From the NCBI GenBank assembly GCA_015055865.1, contig SVHK01000011.1:1-42226 (forward strand): a stretch of DNA of 42,226 bases. Reading direction: 5' to 3'. The stretch comes from Clostridiales bacterium (GTDB taxonomy: Bacteria > Bacillota > Clostridia > Christensenellales > Borkfalkiaceae). Both the position numbers and the translations under genes were made by a program. The notes beneath the pieces are model-generated. The model was not told the DNA's origin and made no database searches. It saw only the letters and a program-made list of their open reading frames with translations. Of the stretch, positions 15,504-26,796 are shown piece by piece (position 1 is the stretch's first letter; each line of letters begins with the position of its first letter).

Positions 15504-17915
15504 ATGAGAAACACGGAAGAAATACTTGAAAAATTAAACGACGAACAAATTAAGCCCGTTCTGGAAACAGAAGGGGCTGTACTCGTTTTGGCAGGGGCAG
15601 GTAGCGGAAAAACGCGTGTTTTGACTTCGCGTATCGCCTACCTCATCGGCGAAAAACGCGTACCTGCCGACGCTATTTTGGCGATTACGTTCACCAACAA
15701 GGCGGCGGCGGAAATGAAAGAGCGTATTGAAAAAATCGTGGATGCGCGCGGTATGTGGGTTTGTACCATTCATAGTATGTGCGTGCGTATTTTGCGTATG
15801 TACGCAACCGAAGCAGGCATAAACGATAATTTCTCTATTTATAGCGAAGTGGAGCGTTCAAATATTATCAAAAAATCTTTTCAAGAATGCGATTTTGACG
15901 ATGAAAAGCTTTTGAAAAACGCGAAATGGCATATTGCAAACGCAAAAATGCTCGGCTACGACCCTGACCGCTACGCGGAAGAATACGCAGGCGATAGAGA
16001 TATTGACGAAATTACGAAAATTTATCGTCGCTATCAAAAGCATTTAAAAGAAAACAACTCGCTCGATTTCGACGATTTATTGAACGAAACGAGAAATTTG
16101 TTGGGTAAAAATGAAGAAGCGAGAGAGTATCTTAGCGGAAGATTTAGATATATTTTGGTGGACGAGTTTCAAGACACGAACGCCGTACAGTACGAGATAG
16201 TCAAACTTCTTTCATTCGTACACGGTAACCTGTTTGCGGTAGGCGACGACGACCAATCTATTTACGGTTGGCGCGGTGCGAAAATTGAAAATATTTTGCA
16301 TTTCGAAAAGGATTTCAAGAACGCAAAAGTGTTTAAATTGGAGCGAAATTACCGTTCGACGAAATCTATTTTACGGCTTGCGAACACCGTTATAAAAAAT
16401 AACGGTCGGCGCAAAGATAAGACGCTTTGGACTGAAAACGAAGAAGGGGACTTGCCGAAAGTCAACGAATCGGAAGAAGAAAGTAGTGAAGCGCGTTACG
16501 TGGCTTATACCATTGCTCGGTTAAGAAAACAAGGATACAAGTATTCGGATTTTGCCGTTTTGATGCGACTGAACGCGTTGACCCGTTCGTTCGAACAAGA
16601 GTTTACTTCGGACGGCGTGCCGTATAAAGTGTTCGGTGGCTTTAAGTTCTTCGAGCGTAAGGAAATCAAGGACTTGCTTGCGTATTTGCGTTTGATTAAT
16701 AACCCGTTTGATAGCGAAGCAACGGTGAGAATTATCAATTTCCCCAAACGCGGAATCGGTGCAAAAACGGTGGATAAATTGCAAAATTACGCGTTTGAAC
16801 AAGAACTTTCCGTGTTTGACGCGTTGCTTGATTTGGACGAAATCGGGTTTACCGGTTCGACCAAGCAAACGCTTGCAGGGTTTGCAAATTTAGTAAAAAA
16901 ATGGATTAGGCTGAGCCAAGAATTGCCTGTAAACGAGCTTGTAAAAACGATTGTCGCGGACACGGATATGCGCGGAGCGTATTCGGATAATTCGGACGAA
17001 AGTATCAATAAGCTCGCCAATATTGAAGAATTTATCAATTCGGTGGACGAATATTGTCGCTTGAACAAAGACGCGTCGTTAACCGACTATCTTAACCAAG
17101 TAACTCTTTCGTCGGACACCGACGAGATGGATAATTCCGACTACGTTACGCTCGCGACCATTCACTCCGTCAAGGGATTGGAGTTTAAGTGCGTGTTCTT
17201 GGTGGGTATGGAAGAAAATATTTTGCCTATTTCAAGAAGTATCGATAATAAAGACGAATTGGAAGAAGAGAGAAGATTGACGTACGTTGCGATTACGCGA
17301 GCGAGAGAGAATTTGTTTTTGACCCGTTCAAAGAGCCGTTATCTTTACGGGAAACGCGAACCGACGATGCGCTCGAGATTTTTAAAAGAGCTTGCCGAAG
17401 AGCTTGATTTGCCGAAGGAGAGCCGTTCGAGCTACGGTTACGGCGTGGACGGTTACGGCGACGACGACCCCGAAAGCTACGGCAATTCCGCTTACGCAGC
17501 GGCGAGATATTCAAATAAATCGTCGTACGGCAGTTCGTCGTACGGAAATTCAAGCTCCTCTTACGGCGGTATGAAACGTAGCGTTTGGAACGGTAATTCC
17601 TACGGTAGTGGCGGTTCGAGTACTCTTTCAACGCGTACGGGGTATGGGCAAACGGGTTCTAATACCGCTACGCAAAAGAAAACGGGTGGCGTGGTTTACG
17701 GCAGTATTGGGAGTTTAGTGAAAAAACCGACGGGATCGGGTAAGGACCTTTCGGGTTTTAAAATCGGCGCGGTGGTTAAGCATCCAAAGTTTGGGCAAGG
17801 CACGATTGTCGGCGTTCGCGGAGAAAAGCAGAATATGCTTGTGGATATTGCTTTTAAGGATTTGGGGATTAAGCAGTTGTCGGCGAGTTTAGCGCCTTTG
17901 ACGATAGTCGAATAA
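15504..17915 (+). CDS. pcrA: UvrD/PcrA-type DNA helicase
   Basis: 803 residues, superfamily 1A 3'-5' helicase acting in repair, replication restart and transcription conflicts. Motifs in order: Q-motif LNDEQ near 12, Walker A AGAGSGKT near 31, DEFQDTN near 220, GDDDQSIYGWRGA near 245, NYRST near 280, VKGLEF near 555 and VAITRARE near 595. Residues from about 640 to 745 form a Ser/Tyr/Gly-rich low-complexity linker. The last 50 residues (GAVVKHPKFGQGTIVGV) form the Tudor-like tail that in PcrA contacts RNA polymerase. LigA follows after 15 bases, a conserved pair. Confidence 0.96.
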   Translation: MRNTEEILEKLNDEQIKPVLETEGAVLVLAGAGSGKTRVLTSRIAYLIGEKRVPADAILAITFTNKAAAEMKERIEKIVDARGMWVCTIHSMCVRILRMYATEAGINDNFSIYSEVERSNIIKKSFQECDFDDEKLLKNAKWHIANAKMLGYDPDRYAEEYAGDRDIDEITKIYRRYQKHLKENNSLDFDDLLNETRNLLGKNEEAREYLSGRFRYILVDEFQDTNAVQYEIVKLLSFVHGNLFAVGDDDQSIYGWRGAKIENILHFEKDFKNAKVFKLERNYRSTKSILRLANTVIKNNGRRKDKTLWTENEEGDLPKVNESEEESSEARYVAYTIARLRKQGYKYSDFAVLMRLNALTRSFEQEFTSDGVPYKVFGGFKFFERKEIKDLLAYLRLINNPFDSEATVRIINFPKRGIGAKTVDKLQNYAFEQELSVFDALLDLDEIGFTGSTKQTLAGFANLVKKWIRLSQELPVNELVKTIVADTDMRGAYSDNSDESINKLANIEEFINSVDEYCRLNKDASLTDYLNQVTLSSDTDEMDNSDYVTLATIHSVKGLEFKCVFLVGMEENILPISRSIDNKDELEEERRLTYVAITRARENLFLTRSKSRYLYGKREPTMRSRFLKELAEELDLPKESRSSYGYGVDGYGDDDPESYGNSAYAAARYSNKSSYGSSSYGNSSSSYGGMKRSVWNGNSYGSGGSSTLSTRTGYGQTGSNTATQKKTGGVVYGSIGSLVKKPTGSGKDLSGFKIGAVVKHPKFGQGTIVGVRGEKQNMLVDIAFKDLGIKQLSASLAPLTIVE

Positions 17916-19889
<1,974 letters not shown>

Positions 19890-19917
19890 AAATATTACAA
19901 AAAATATCGTTGAGCAC

Positions 19918-19946
19918 TTGAAAAATAGGAAAAAGTTTGCTATAAT
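19918..19946 (+). promoter_or_regulatory. Promoter of the yicC-gmk-rpoZ operon
   Basis: TTGAAA at 19918-19923, 17-bp spacer, TATAAT at 19941-19946. The leader of about 65 bases contains a GC-rich hairpin (about 19963-19994, roughly 10 bp with two G-U pairs) before the ribosome site GGGAG. Confidence 0.8.
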
Positions 19947-20018
19947 AATGGCAATATAAGGTTCGCGTGCGCGTAAGGGCGTATGCGCGCGAAAAATTGC
20001 TAACGGGAGAAAACGCGT

Positions 20019-20894
20019 ATGTTGAGTATGACGGGATACGGAAAAGGGGAATATAAAGAAGGGGGATTGGAACTGACTTGCGAAATCAAGACGGTCAATA
20101 ACCGTTATTTAGACGTCTCCGTGAAAATGCCCCGTATTTTCGTGGCGTACGAAGAAGTCATTCGTTCGCTCGTTCGCGAAAAGCTTACCCGTGGTCACGC
20201 GGACGTGTTCGTGGGCTTTAAGGATAAGCGTGAAAAACCTACTTGCCTTTCCGCTGATTTAGCTTTGGCAAAATCGTACGTTGAAGCGGCGAAATCACTT
20301 AAAGAGGCGTTTCCCGACTTAGTCAACGACGTAACCGTTTCTTCCGTACTTCGATACCCCGACGTACTTCGTCAAGACGAGGCGGCGAGTGCGGACGAGG
20401 AAATGATTTTCGCGTTAAAATTTGCGCTTTCACAAGCGCTTGATAATCTCAACGAAATGCGTAAGATTGAAGGGGAAAAACTCAAGGAAGATATGCTTTC
20501 AAGAATGGCGACGATTGAAAGCTTGGTAAAACAAGTGTCTGAGCGCGCTCCGCTCGTTGCGAAAGAGTATAAAGAAAAACTTACTGCGAGAATTAAGGAC
20601 TACCTTGAAGGGATTAATCCCGACGAAGGCAGATTGCTTACGGAAGTCGCCGTGTTTACCGATAAGAGCAATATCGACGAAGAATTGACGAGATTGTATT
20701 CGCATATCGAACAGTTTAGAACGATTTGTGAAGAAGGAATCGTGGGCAGAAAACTCGATTTCTTGGTGCAGGAGTTCAATCGCGAAGCGAATACGACTTG
20801 TTCAAAGAGTAACGACGTCAATATTACCCGTTTGGGGCTTGCTTTAAAGAACGAAATCGAAAAGGTGAGAGAGCAAGTTCAAAATCTCGAATAA
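20019..20894 (+). CDS. yicC: YicC-family endoribonuclease
   Basis: 291 residues, typical for YicC/YloC. The N-terminus MLSMTGYGKG and the C-terminal VQEFNREANTTCSKSNDVNITRLGLALKNEIEKVREQVQNLE region (shown here in part: QEFNREANTT, REQVQNLE) are family hallmarks. Members are described as oligomeric RNA endonucleases involved in small-RNA turnover. It heads the gmk-rpoZ operon. The small remA gene that often sits between yicC and gmk in Firmicutes is absent: only 13 bases separate the two genes. Confidence 0.93.
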   Translation: MLSMTGYGKGEYKEGGLELTCEIKTVNNRYLDVSVKMPRIFVAYEEVIRSLVREKLTRGHADVFVGFKDKREKPTCLSADLALAKSYVEAAKSLKEAFPDLVNDVTVSSVLRYPDVLRQDEAASADEEMIFALKFALSQALDNLNEMRKIEGEKLKEDMLSRMATIESLVKQVSERAPLVAKEYKEKLTARIKDYLEGINPDEGRLLTEVAVFTDKSNIDEELTRLYSHIEQFRTICEEGIVGRKLDFLVQEFNREANTTCSKSNDVNITRLGLALKNEIEKVREQVQNLE

Positions 20895-20907
20895 AGGGGC
20901 TGTACGA

Positions 20908-21465
20908 ATGAGAAACGTTTTAATGGTAGTATCCGGTCCGTCGGGGGTAGGGAAAGGCACGCTCGTCAAAGCGCTTACGAAAAAGCGTAGCGATTTAGTG
21001 GAATCCGTTTCCTGTACGACGAGAGCACCGAGAGAAAACGAAATACACGGCAGAGAATATTATTTTATCTCAAAAGACGAATTTATCAAGCGTGTTGCCG
21101 ACGGGGATTTTTTGGAATACGACGAGCATTTTGGGAATTTTTACGGCACGCCAAAGTCGTTCGTGAAAGAGCAATTACAAGAAAAATCCGTCGTATTAGA
21201 AATTGACGTGATTGGCGGATTGAACGCGAAAAAGGCGTTTCCCGAATGCGTGTTGATTATGATTGCTCCGCCGTCGATAGAAAAGCTTAAGCAAAGATTG
21301 GTTTCAAGAAACACCGAAAGCACGGAAGAAATAGAAAATAGAATGTCGCGGTTGGAGTTCGAACTTTCTAAAAAGGACGAATACGATTACGTAGTCGTTA
21401 ACGACGATTTGTCCGTCGCGCTTGAAGACTTGGAAAAAATATTCGAAAACGAAAAAAATAAATAA
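20908..21465 (+). CDS. gmk: Guanylate kinase
   Basis: 185 residues. It phosphorylates GMP to GDP with ATP. Visible: P-loop SGPSGVGKGT near residue 10, the GMP-binding CTTRAPRENEIHGREYYF segment (about 38-55), and YGTPKSFV near 82. RpoZ follows after 21 bases. Linkage of Gmk to omega is common and fits the role of omega in ppGpp response. Confidence 0.97.
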   Translation: MRNVLMVVSGPSGVGKGTLVKALTKKRSDLVESVSCTTRAPRENEIHGREYYFISKDEFIKRVADGDFLEYDEHFGNFYGTPKSFVKEQLQEKSVVLEIDVIGGLNAKKAFPECVLIMIAPPSIEKLKQRLVSRNTESTEEIENRMSRLEFELSKKDEYDYVVVNDDLSVALEDLEKIFENEKNK

Positions 21466-21486
21466 CCATATAAGGAGAAAATAAAT

Positions 21487-21705
21487 ATGATTAACGAACC
21501 TTCTGTTGATGAAATGATTAGAAAACTCGGTACGGAAGAAGAACCCATTAGCCGTTACGCGCTTTGCACGATTGCGTCTAAACGCGCTCGTCAAATTATC
21601 GAAACGGAAAAAAATCTCGGGCACGAATCCGCAGGTAGAGATAAGGAACTTTTAGCGGCTTGTAAAGACATCGCAAGCGGTAAAGTAGTTATCGCGAAAG
21701 ACTAA
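21487..21705 (+). CDS. rpoZ: RNA polymerase omega subunit
   Basis: 72 residues. Core signature ISRYALCTIASKRARQI matches the omega fold that supports assembly of the beta-prime subunit. The first residues MINEPSVDEMIRKLG are typical for Firmicutes omega. The ATG at 21487 follows AAGGAGAAAATAA. A terminator follows the stop codon, closing the operon. Confidence 0.95.
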   Translation: MINEPSVDEMIRKLGTEEEPISRYALCTIASKRARQIIETEKNLGHESAGRDKELLAACKDIASGKVVIAKD

Positions 21706-21712
21706 CTTAAAT

Positions 21713-21736
21713 CGCCTCGTCAAACGGGGCGTTTTT
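21713..21736 (+). terminator. Terminator after rpoZ
   Basis: CGCCTCGT (21713-21720) pairs with ACGGGGCG (21724-21731, one G-U) around a three-base loop, followed by TTTTT. Confidence 0.85.
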
Positions 21737-21796
21737 AATTCTATCCATAACGGAATAGGGATAGAGAAGTAAGTTTTAGACTAAAAGGAGAAGAAA

Positions 21797-23971
21797 ATGA
21801 TTGCTGAAGTAATCGTAGATATCGCGTCCGGCGAAACGGATAAAATATTTGATTATTTATGCGACGACGACGTGGTCGTCGGCTCTCGCGTGCGCGCACC
21901 TTTTGGTCCAAAAACTTTGCCGGGGTTCGTGATGAACGTGAAAGAAAGCACTACTTACCCTAAAGAAAAGCTGAAAAAAGTTACGCTTTGTGAAGACGAA
22001 TTACCTGCGCTTACGACGGAATGTTTACGGCTTGCGAATAAAATGGCGGAGCGTTACCGCGTTCCGAAAGCGTTGACGTTACGTTTGTTTTTGCCGTCTG
22101 AAATGCGTACGGGAAGGGTAAGAGAGCTTATTAGAAATTACGCGTCTTTGAACGAAACCGACGGGGAATACAAGATTTTAAAAACTGCGAAAAACCAATG
22201 GGGAGCGTTGGAGTTTTTAAAAGAAAACGGGAAAACCGATTGCGCGTATTTAAATAGAGTTTTTCCCGGCGCGGTGAACGCGCTTGCGAAAAAGGGTTAC
22301 GTTACGGTTACGAGCGAACAACTTTTACGCGACCCGTATAAAACGATGGACGGGGAAAAAGTCGAACGGATTTTAACGCCCGACCAAACGCGCGCCGTTT
22401 CGTCTATTCAGCGCGACGCTAAGACGGTACAGCTTTTACACGGCGTTACCGGTAGCGGTAAGACGGAAATTTATCTAACCTTGATAGCGAATTGCTTAAA
22501 AAAAGGACAAAGTTCGATTTTTTTAGTACCGGAAATTTCTTTAACGCCCCAAATGCTCTCACAACTGCGTTCACGCTTTGGGAAAAACGCGGCGATTTTG
22601 CATAGCGGACTTTCCGCAGGCGAGAAATTCGACGAATGGTGGCGATTGCGCACGGGCGAAGCGAAAATCGCAATCGGGGCGCGTAGCGCTATCTTCGCTC
22701 CGCTTGAAAATTTAGGGGTAATTATCGTGGACGAAGAACACGATTCGAGCTATTTTAGCGAATCGTCGCCTAGGTATTCTACCTTTGACGTGGCGTTGCT
22801 CCGCGCTAAATATAACAAGTGCAAACTCGTTTTAGGTAGCGCGACGCCGTCTATTGAAACGTATAAAAAAGCCTTAGACGGCGAGTTTGGATTGATTAGA
22901 TTGACTAAGCGCATTAATCAACGCCCTTTGCCTGAAATTACGATTGCGGATATGCGTAGAGAAGTAAGGCGGGGGAATAATTCGGCTTTTAGCGCCGTTT
23001 TAAAAGAAGAAATAGAAAAGTGCTTGCAAAACGGCAAGCAAGTCATTTTATTTTTAAACCGCAGGGGGTATTCGCAGTCGGTTATTTGTAAGGAGTGCGG
23101 ATACGTAGTAAAATGCGAAGCTTGCGACGTCGCGCTCACTTACCATAAGGAAGAAAAATGTTTAAAATGCCATTATTGCGGTAGTATGTACGAGCCGTTG
23201 ACACATTGCGTTAATTGCGGAAGTCACAAACTCTCTTACGCTGGCACGGGTACGCAACGAATCGTAGACGAGCTGAAAAAACTGTACCCGTCCGCAAGGA
23301 TTTTGCGTATGGATAACGATACGACGCGCGGTAAGGAAGGGCATTATAAGATTTTGAAAGAGTTTGGCGAACACCGCGCGGATATTTTAGTCGGTACGCA
23401 AATGATAGCCAAGGGACACGATTTTCCTGCCGTTACGTTGGTTGGGATTTTGGACGCGGATATGGGACTGCATTTTTCCGATTACCGTAGCGGGGAAAGA
23501 ACCTTCCAACTCATTACACAGGTAGCGGGGCGTAGTGGTCGAGCGAACGAGAAAGGGAAAGTCGTTTTACAAACGTTCAATCCCGAAAACGACGTGTTAC
23601 GTTTTGCGGTTTCGTACGATTACGAAGGGTTTTATCGCAACGAGATTTCCCGTCGCGCCGCGACGGCGTTTCCGCCCTTTTCAAAAATCGTTCGAATCTT
23701 GATTACGGGCGAAGACGAAAAGAAAACCGTCGAGTCGCTAAAGACTGTATATTTAGGGTTAAAAGAGTTGTATCAAGCGCAAATGGAGAAGTTTTTATTT
23801 TTCGATAGAATGAAAGCGCCTATTAAACGCATTGAAAATAAGTACCGTTATCAAGTTTTGATGCGACTTGTTGACACTTCGGTTCTTGCCGACGTGTATG
23901 AAATATGCGCAGGGGCGCGCTCGCGAGATACTCTCGTAACGGTAGAAGAAAATCCCGTTAATTTGAGTTAA
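21797..23971 (+). CDS. priA: Primosomal protein N', replication-restart helicase
   Basis: 724 residues. It reloads the replisome at stalled forks. The N-terminal DNA-binding region (about 1-190) precedes a superfamily 2 helicase core: Walker A HGVTGSGKTE near 217, DEEHDSSY near 312, and the late VAGRSGR motif near 577. Eight cysteines between about 434 and 480 (CKEC, CEAC, CLKC HYC, CVNC) form the two zinc sites typical of PriA. It heads the priA-def-fmt-rsmB-rlmN cluster; no promoter was recognised in the 60 bases after the upstream terminator. Confidence 0.96.
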   Translation: MIAEVIVDIASGETDKIFDYLCDDDVVVGSRVRAPFGPKTLPGFVMNVKESTTYPKEKLKKVTLCEDELPALTTECLRLANKMAERYRVPKALTLRLFLPSEMRTGRVRELIRNYASLNETDGEYKILKTAKNQWGALEFLKENGKTDCAYLNRVFPGAVNALAKKGYVTVTSEQLLRDPYKTMDGEKVERILTPDQTRAVSSIQRDAKTVQLLHGVTGSGKTEIYLTLIANCLKKGQSSIFLVPEISLTPQMLSQLRSRFGKNAAILHSGLSAGEKFDEWWRLRTGEAKIAIGARSAIFAPLENLGVIIVDEEHDSSYFSESSPRYSTFDVALLRAKYNKCKLVLGSATPSIETYKKALDGEFGLIRLTKRINQRPLPEITIADMRREVRRGNNSAFSAVLKEEIEKCLQNGKQVILFLNRRGYSQSVICKECGYVVKCEACDVALTYHKEEKCLKCHYCGSMYEPLTHCVNCGSHKLSYAGTGTQRIVDELKKLYPSARILRMDNDTTRGKEGHYKILKEFGEHRADILVGTQMIAKGHDFPAVTLVGILDADMGLHFSDYRSGERTFQLITQVAGRSGRANEKGKVVLQTFNPENDVLRFAVSYDYEGFYRNEISRRAATAFPPFSKIVRILITGEDEKKTVESLKTVYLGLKELYQAQMEKFLFFDRMKAPIKRIENKYRYQVLMRLVDTSVLADVYEICAGARSRDTLVTVEENPVNLS

Positions 23972-24055
23972 ACGCGTCGGTTGCGCCTTGCAACCCCACA
24001 AGGGCATTACTCCCTTGAAATTTAAAGGGGTATTACATATAAGGAGAAAAAACAA

Positions 24056-24511
24056 ATGGCGATAAGAAATATTGTGCAAGTCGGCGACGACGTATTAAGA
24101 CAAAAATGCGATCCCGTCGAAATTTTCGATGAAAAGCTTTGGAAACTTTTAGACGATATGAGAGATACCGTTAAAAAAGAACAAGGTGCAGGGTTGGCGG
24201 CTCCGCAGGTAGGAGTGCTCCGTCGCGTAGTCGTCGTAGACGTAGAAGAAGGATATTTTGAATTTATCAACCCCGTAATCGTGCAACAAAAAGGGGAACA
24301 AAACGGTTGGGAGGGTTGTCTTTCCGTGCGCGGAAAGAGTGGTATTGTTTCTCGTCCGATGAAAGTTAAATTGGCGTTCCAAGACAGAAAAGGCGAGAAG
24401 TATCTTTTGCAAGCCAAAGGATTTTTTGCCCGCGCTATTTGTCACGAGTTGGACCATTTGGACGGCGTGCTCTATATTGATAAAGCAAGCCATATTCAAA
24501 AGAACGATTAA
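24056..24511 (+). CDS. def: Peptide deformylase
   Basis: 151 residues. It removes the formyl group from nascent N-termini. The three family motifs are present: GAGLAAPQVG near 45, EGCLS near 89, and HELDHLDG near 131 (the HExxH metal site). It lies before fmt, which adds the formyl group, so initiator formylation and deformylation are encoded together. ATG at 24056 follows AAGGAGAAAA. Confidence 0.96.
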   Translation: MAIRNIVQVGDDVLRQKCDPVEIFDEKLWKLLDDMRDTVKKEQGAGLAAPQVGVLRRVVVVDVEEGYFEFINPVIVQQKGEQNGWEGCLSVRGKSGIVSRPMKVKLAFQDRKGEKYLLQAKGFFARAICHELDHLDGVLYIDKASHIQKND

Positions 24512-24612
24512 AAGCTTTAAATCCGTAATTGCTTTTAGTTGAACGGAAGATAGTCGGGTAACGAACGCACGGCTTTTCAAGAGAAGAAATAGAAAAACTT
24601 GGGGTTTAAAAA

Positions 24613-25548
24613 ATGAAAATCGTATATGCAGGTACGCCGTCGTTTGCGGTTGAGCCTTTGAAAAAAATAATAGAAAACGGCTATACCGTGGTCGGCGTTA
24701 TTACGCAAACGGATAAACCGCAAGGGCGAAAGGGTACGCTTACGCCACCGCCCGTGAAGGTTTTTGCGCAAAGCCAAAATGTTCCCGTTTTGCAACCGGT
24801 AAAACTTCGCGACGAGTTGGGCGCGGTAAAAGAACTTGGCGGAGATATTTTAATCACTTGTGCCTACGGTCAAATTTTAAACGCCGAAACGCTAGGGATT
24901 TTTGAAAAAGGGGTCTGGAATATTCACGCAGGACTTCTTCCTAAATACCGTGGCGCGTCGCCTATTCAAAGCTGTATATTAGCAGGAGAAACCGAAACGG
25001 GCGTGTCCATTATGAAAACGGAATTGGGTTTGGATAGCGGAGACGTTTTGCTCGTTGAAAAAACTGAAATCGGCGAAACGGAAACGGCAGGCGAACTTTC
25101 TTCGCGCCTTTCTGAGATTGGCGCAAACGCGATTGTAGACGCGCTTAAATTGCTTGAAAACGGCAATTATTCGCTCCAAAAGCAAAGCGACGAAGGAGTG
25201 AACGTGGTGCGAAAAATCGGCAAAGAACAGGCTAAAATCGATTTTACCAAAACGGCGGAAGAAATCGTTAATCTCGTACGCGCGATGAACCCCGAACCGA
25301 CGGCGTATTCGTGTGTAAACGGCTTGAAAGTAAACGTATTTTTGGCGGAAACGTGCAAAGAATTTTCGGACTTAGACGGGGAATACGGCGAAGTATTGTG
25401 CGAGTCGCCTAAAAAAGGGTTAATCGTAAAATGTAACGGTGGGGCGATAAAGTTTTTAGAAGTGCAACCTGCCGGCGGTAAACGGATTAAAGGCGCGGAT
25501 TTTTTGAACGGTAGAAAGGCGAAAAAGGGGGATAAGTTCGAATGTTGA
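24613..25548 (+). CDS. fmt: Methionyl-tRNA formyltransferase
   Basis: 311 residues. It formylates Met-tRNA-fMet using 10-formyltetrahydrofolate. Visible: MKIVYAGTPSFAV start, AYGQIL near 90, HAGLLPKYRGASPIQ near 107 with the catalytic His, and the GLDSGDVL segment near 140; a C-terminal OB-like tRNA-binding domain follows from about 205. The end overlaps the start of rsmB by seven bases, so the two are translationally coupled. Confidence 0.96.
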   Translation: MKIVYAGTPSFAVEPLKKIIENGYTVVGVITQTDKPQGRKGTLTPPPVKVFAQSQNVPVLQPVKLRDELGAVKELGGDILITCAYGQILNAETLGIFEKGVWNIHAGLLPKYRGASPIQSCILAGETETGVSIMKTELGLDSGDVLLVEKTEIGETETAGELSSRLSEIGANAIVDALKLLENGNYSLQKQSDEGVNVVRKIGKEQAKIDFTKTAEEIVNLVRAMNPEPTAYSCVNGLKVNVFLAETCKEFSDLDGEYGEVLCESPKKGLIVKCNGGAIKFLEVQPAGGKRIKGADFLNGRKAKKGDKFEC

Positions 25549-26780
25549 GCAATCCCGTGTACGACCCTTATCAAATTTTAACCAAAGTATATTCGGAAGG
25601 CGCGCATTTAAAACAAGCGATTGCGGATACCTATATCGAAGAATCGTTTCGCGCGAGAACGGTTAGGATTTGCTACGGCGTATTGGAAAACGACGGGTAT
25701 TTTGATTTTTGTATTCGCCGTTACGCGACGAAAGCGCCGAAGCTTGCCGTGCGCACGATTTTGAAGATTTCGTTGTATATGCTTATTTTTATGGATAAGC
25801 AAAAATATATGGTAACCGATTGCGCGGTTACTTTATGTAAAAAACTCGGTAAAAACGGCGTTAGCGGTTTCGTCAACGCGTTTTTACGTAGGTTTGATAA
25901 GTCGGAAGTGGATGAAAGTATCCCTAAAGGCGCGGAAGGGGACGCCGTTCGGTTTTCTTATCCGTTATACGCCTATAAGTACTTAAAAAAGGAATACGGC
26001 GAAAGAGCGGAAAAAATCGCGTCGGCGAAAAGCGGTGGCGTGTCCGTGCGGTTCGCATCCGGCGGTTTTGCGGAAAAATATTTACAAAAACCGCACGTAT
26101 GCTCCGCGTTTGAAAATAATTTTATTTTTGAAAACTTCGTTCGCGACGACGGTTATGATAGAGGGGAATACACTTTTCAATCGGTGGGAAGTATCGCGAT
26201 TTGTTCGGTTGTGGAGCCGTGCGAGAGTTTGCTCGATGCTTGCGCCGCGCCCGGTGGAAAATCGGTATTGTTGGCGGAAAAATGCAAAAACGTAACTTCG
26301 TTCGAGTTACACGGGCATAGGGTTGAGTTGATTGAGAGTTACGTAAAAAGAATGGGCGTTCAAAACGTAACGGCAAGACGGATGGACAGTTCCGTTTTTG
26401 CGCCCGAATACGCGGAAAAGTTCGACGGCGTACTTTGCGACGCGCCTTGTTCGGGGTTTGGTACGGTTACGGAAAATCCGGATATTAAACTTTTTCGGAA
26501 AGAACAAGATTTCGTTTCCTTGCAAAAAGCGCAAAAAGAAATTTTAGATAATTGTTCGAAATACGTTAAAAACGGCGGGAATTTATATTATTCGACTTGT
26601 TCGCTTTTCGAACGCGAAAACGACGATATCGTAGAAGGTTTTTTGAAAACCCATTCGGACTTTGAAGTGGAAAGAATCGATTGTCCGCTTGCGCACGAAA
26701 AGAAAAAATATGGACTGCAGTTTTTACCGGATACCGCTTACGGCGCAGGGTTTTACGTTTGTAAATTGAAGAAGAAATAG
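25542..26780 (+). CDS. rsmB: 16S rRNA m5C967 methyltransferase
   Basis: 412 residues. The N-terminal 130 residues form the NusB-like RNA-binding domain, followed by a Rossmann methyltransferase. Visible: LLDACAAPGGKS near 228 (SAM loop), CDAPCSGFGT near 297, and YYSTCSLFERENDD near 346, giving the two cysteines of the m5C mechanism. A middle stretch (about 165-200) is less conserved than usual. Coupled to fmt by a seven-base overlap; rlmN follows after 16 bases. Confidence 0.94.
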   Translation: MLSNPVYDPYQILTKVYSEGAHLKQAIADTYIEESFRARTVRICYGVLENDGYFDFCIRRYATKAPKLAVRTILKISLYMLIFMDKQKYMVTDCAVTLCKKLGKNGVSGFVNAFLRRFDKSEVDESIPKGAEGDAVRFSYPLYAYKYLKKEYGERAEKIASAKSGGVSVRFASGGFAEKYLQKPHVCSAFENNFIFENFVRDDGYDRGEYTFQSVGSIAICSVVEPCESLLDACAAPGGKSVLLAEKCKNVTSFELHGHRVELIESYVKRMGVQNVTARRMDSSVFAPEYAEKFDGVLCDAPCSGFGTVTENPDIKLFRKEQDFVSLQKAQKEILDNCSKYVKNGGNLYYSTCSLFERENDDIVEGFLKTHSDFEVERIDCPLAHEKKKYGLQFLPDTAYGAGFYVCKLKKK

Positions 26781-26796
26781 AAAGGGAAAAAGAAGT

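Noticed and set aside
23972-24055. Possible terminator or attenuator between priA and def
   Set aside because: A short GGTTGCGCCTTGCAACC hairpin exists but lacks a T-run, and the genes form a conserved operon.
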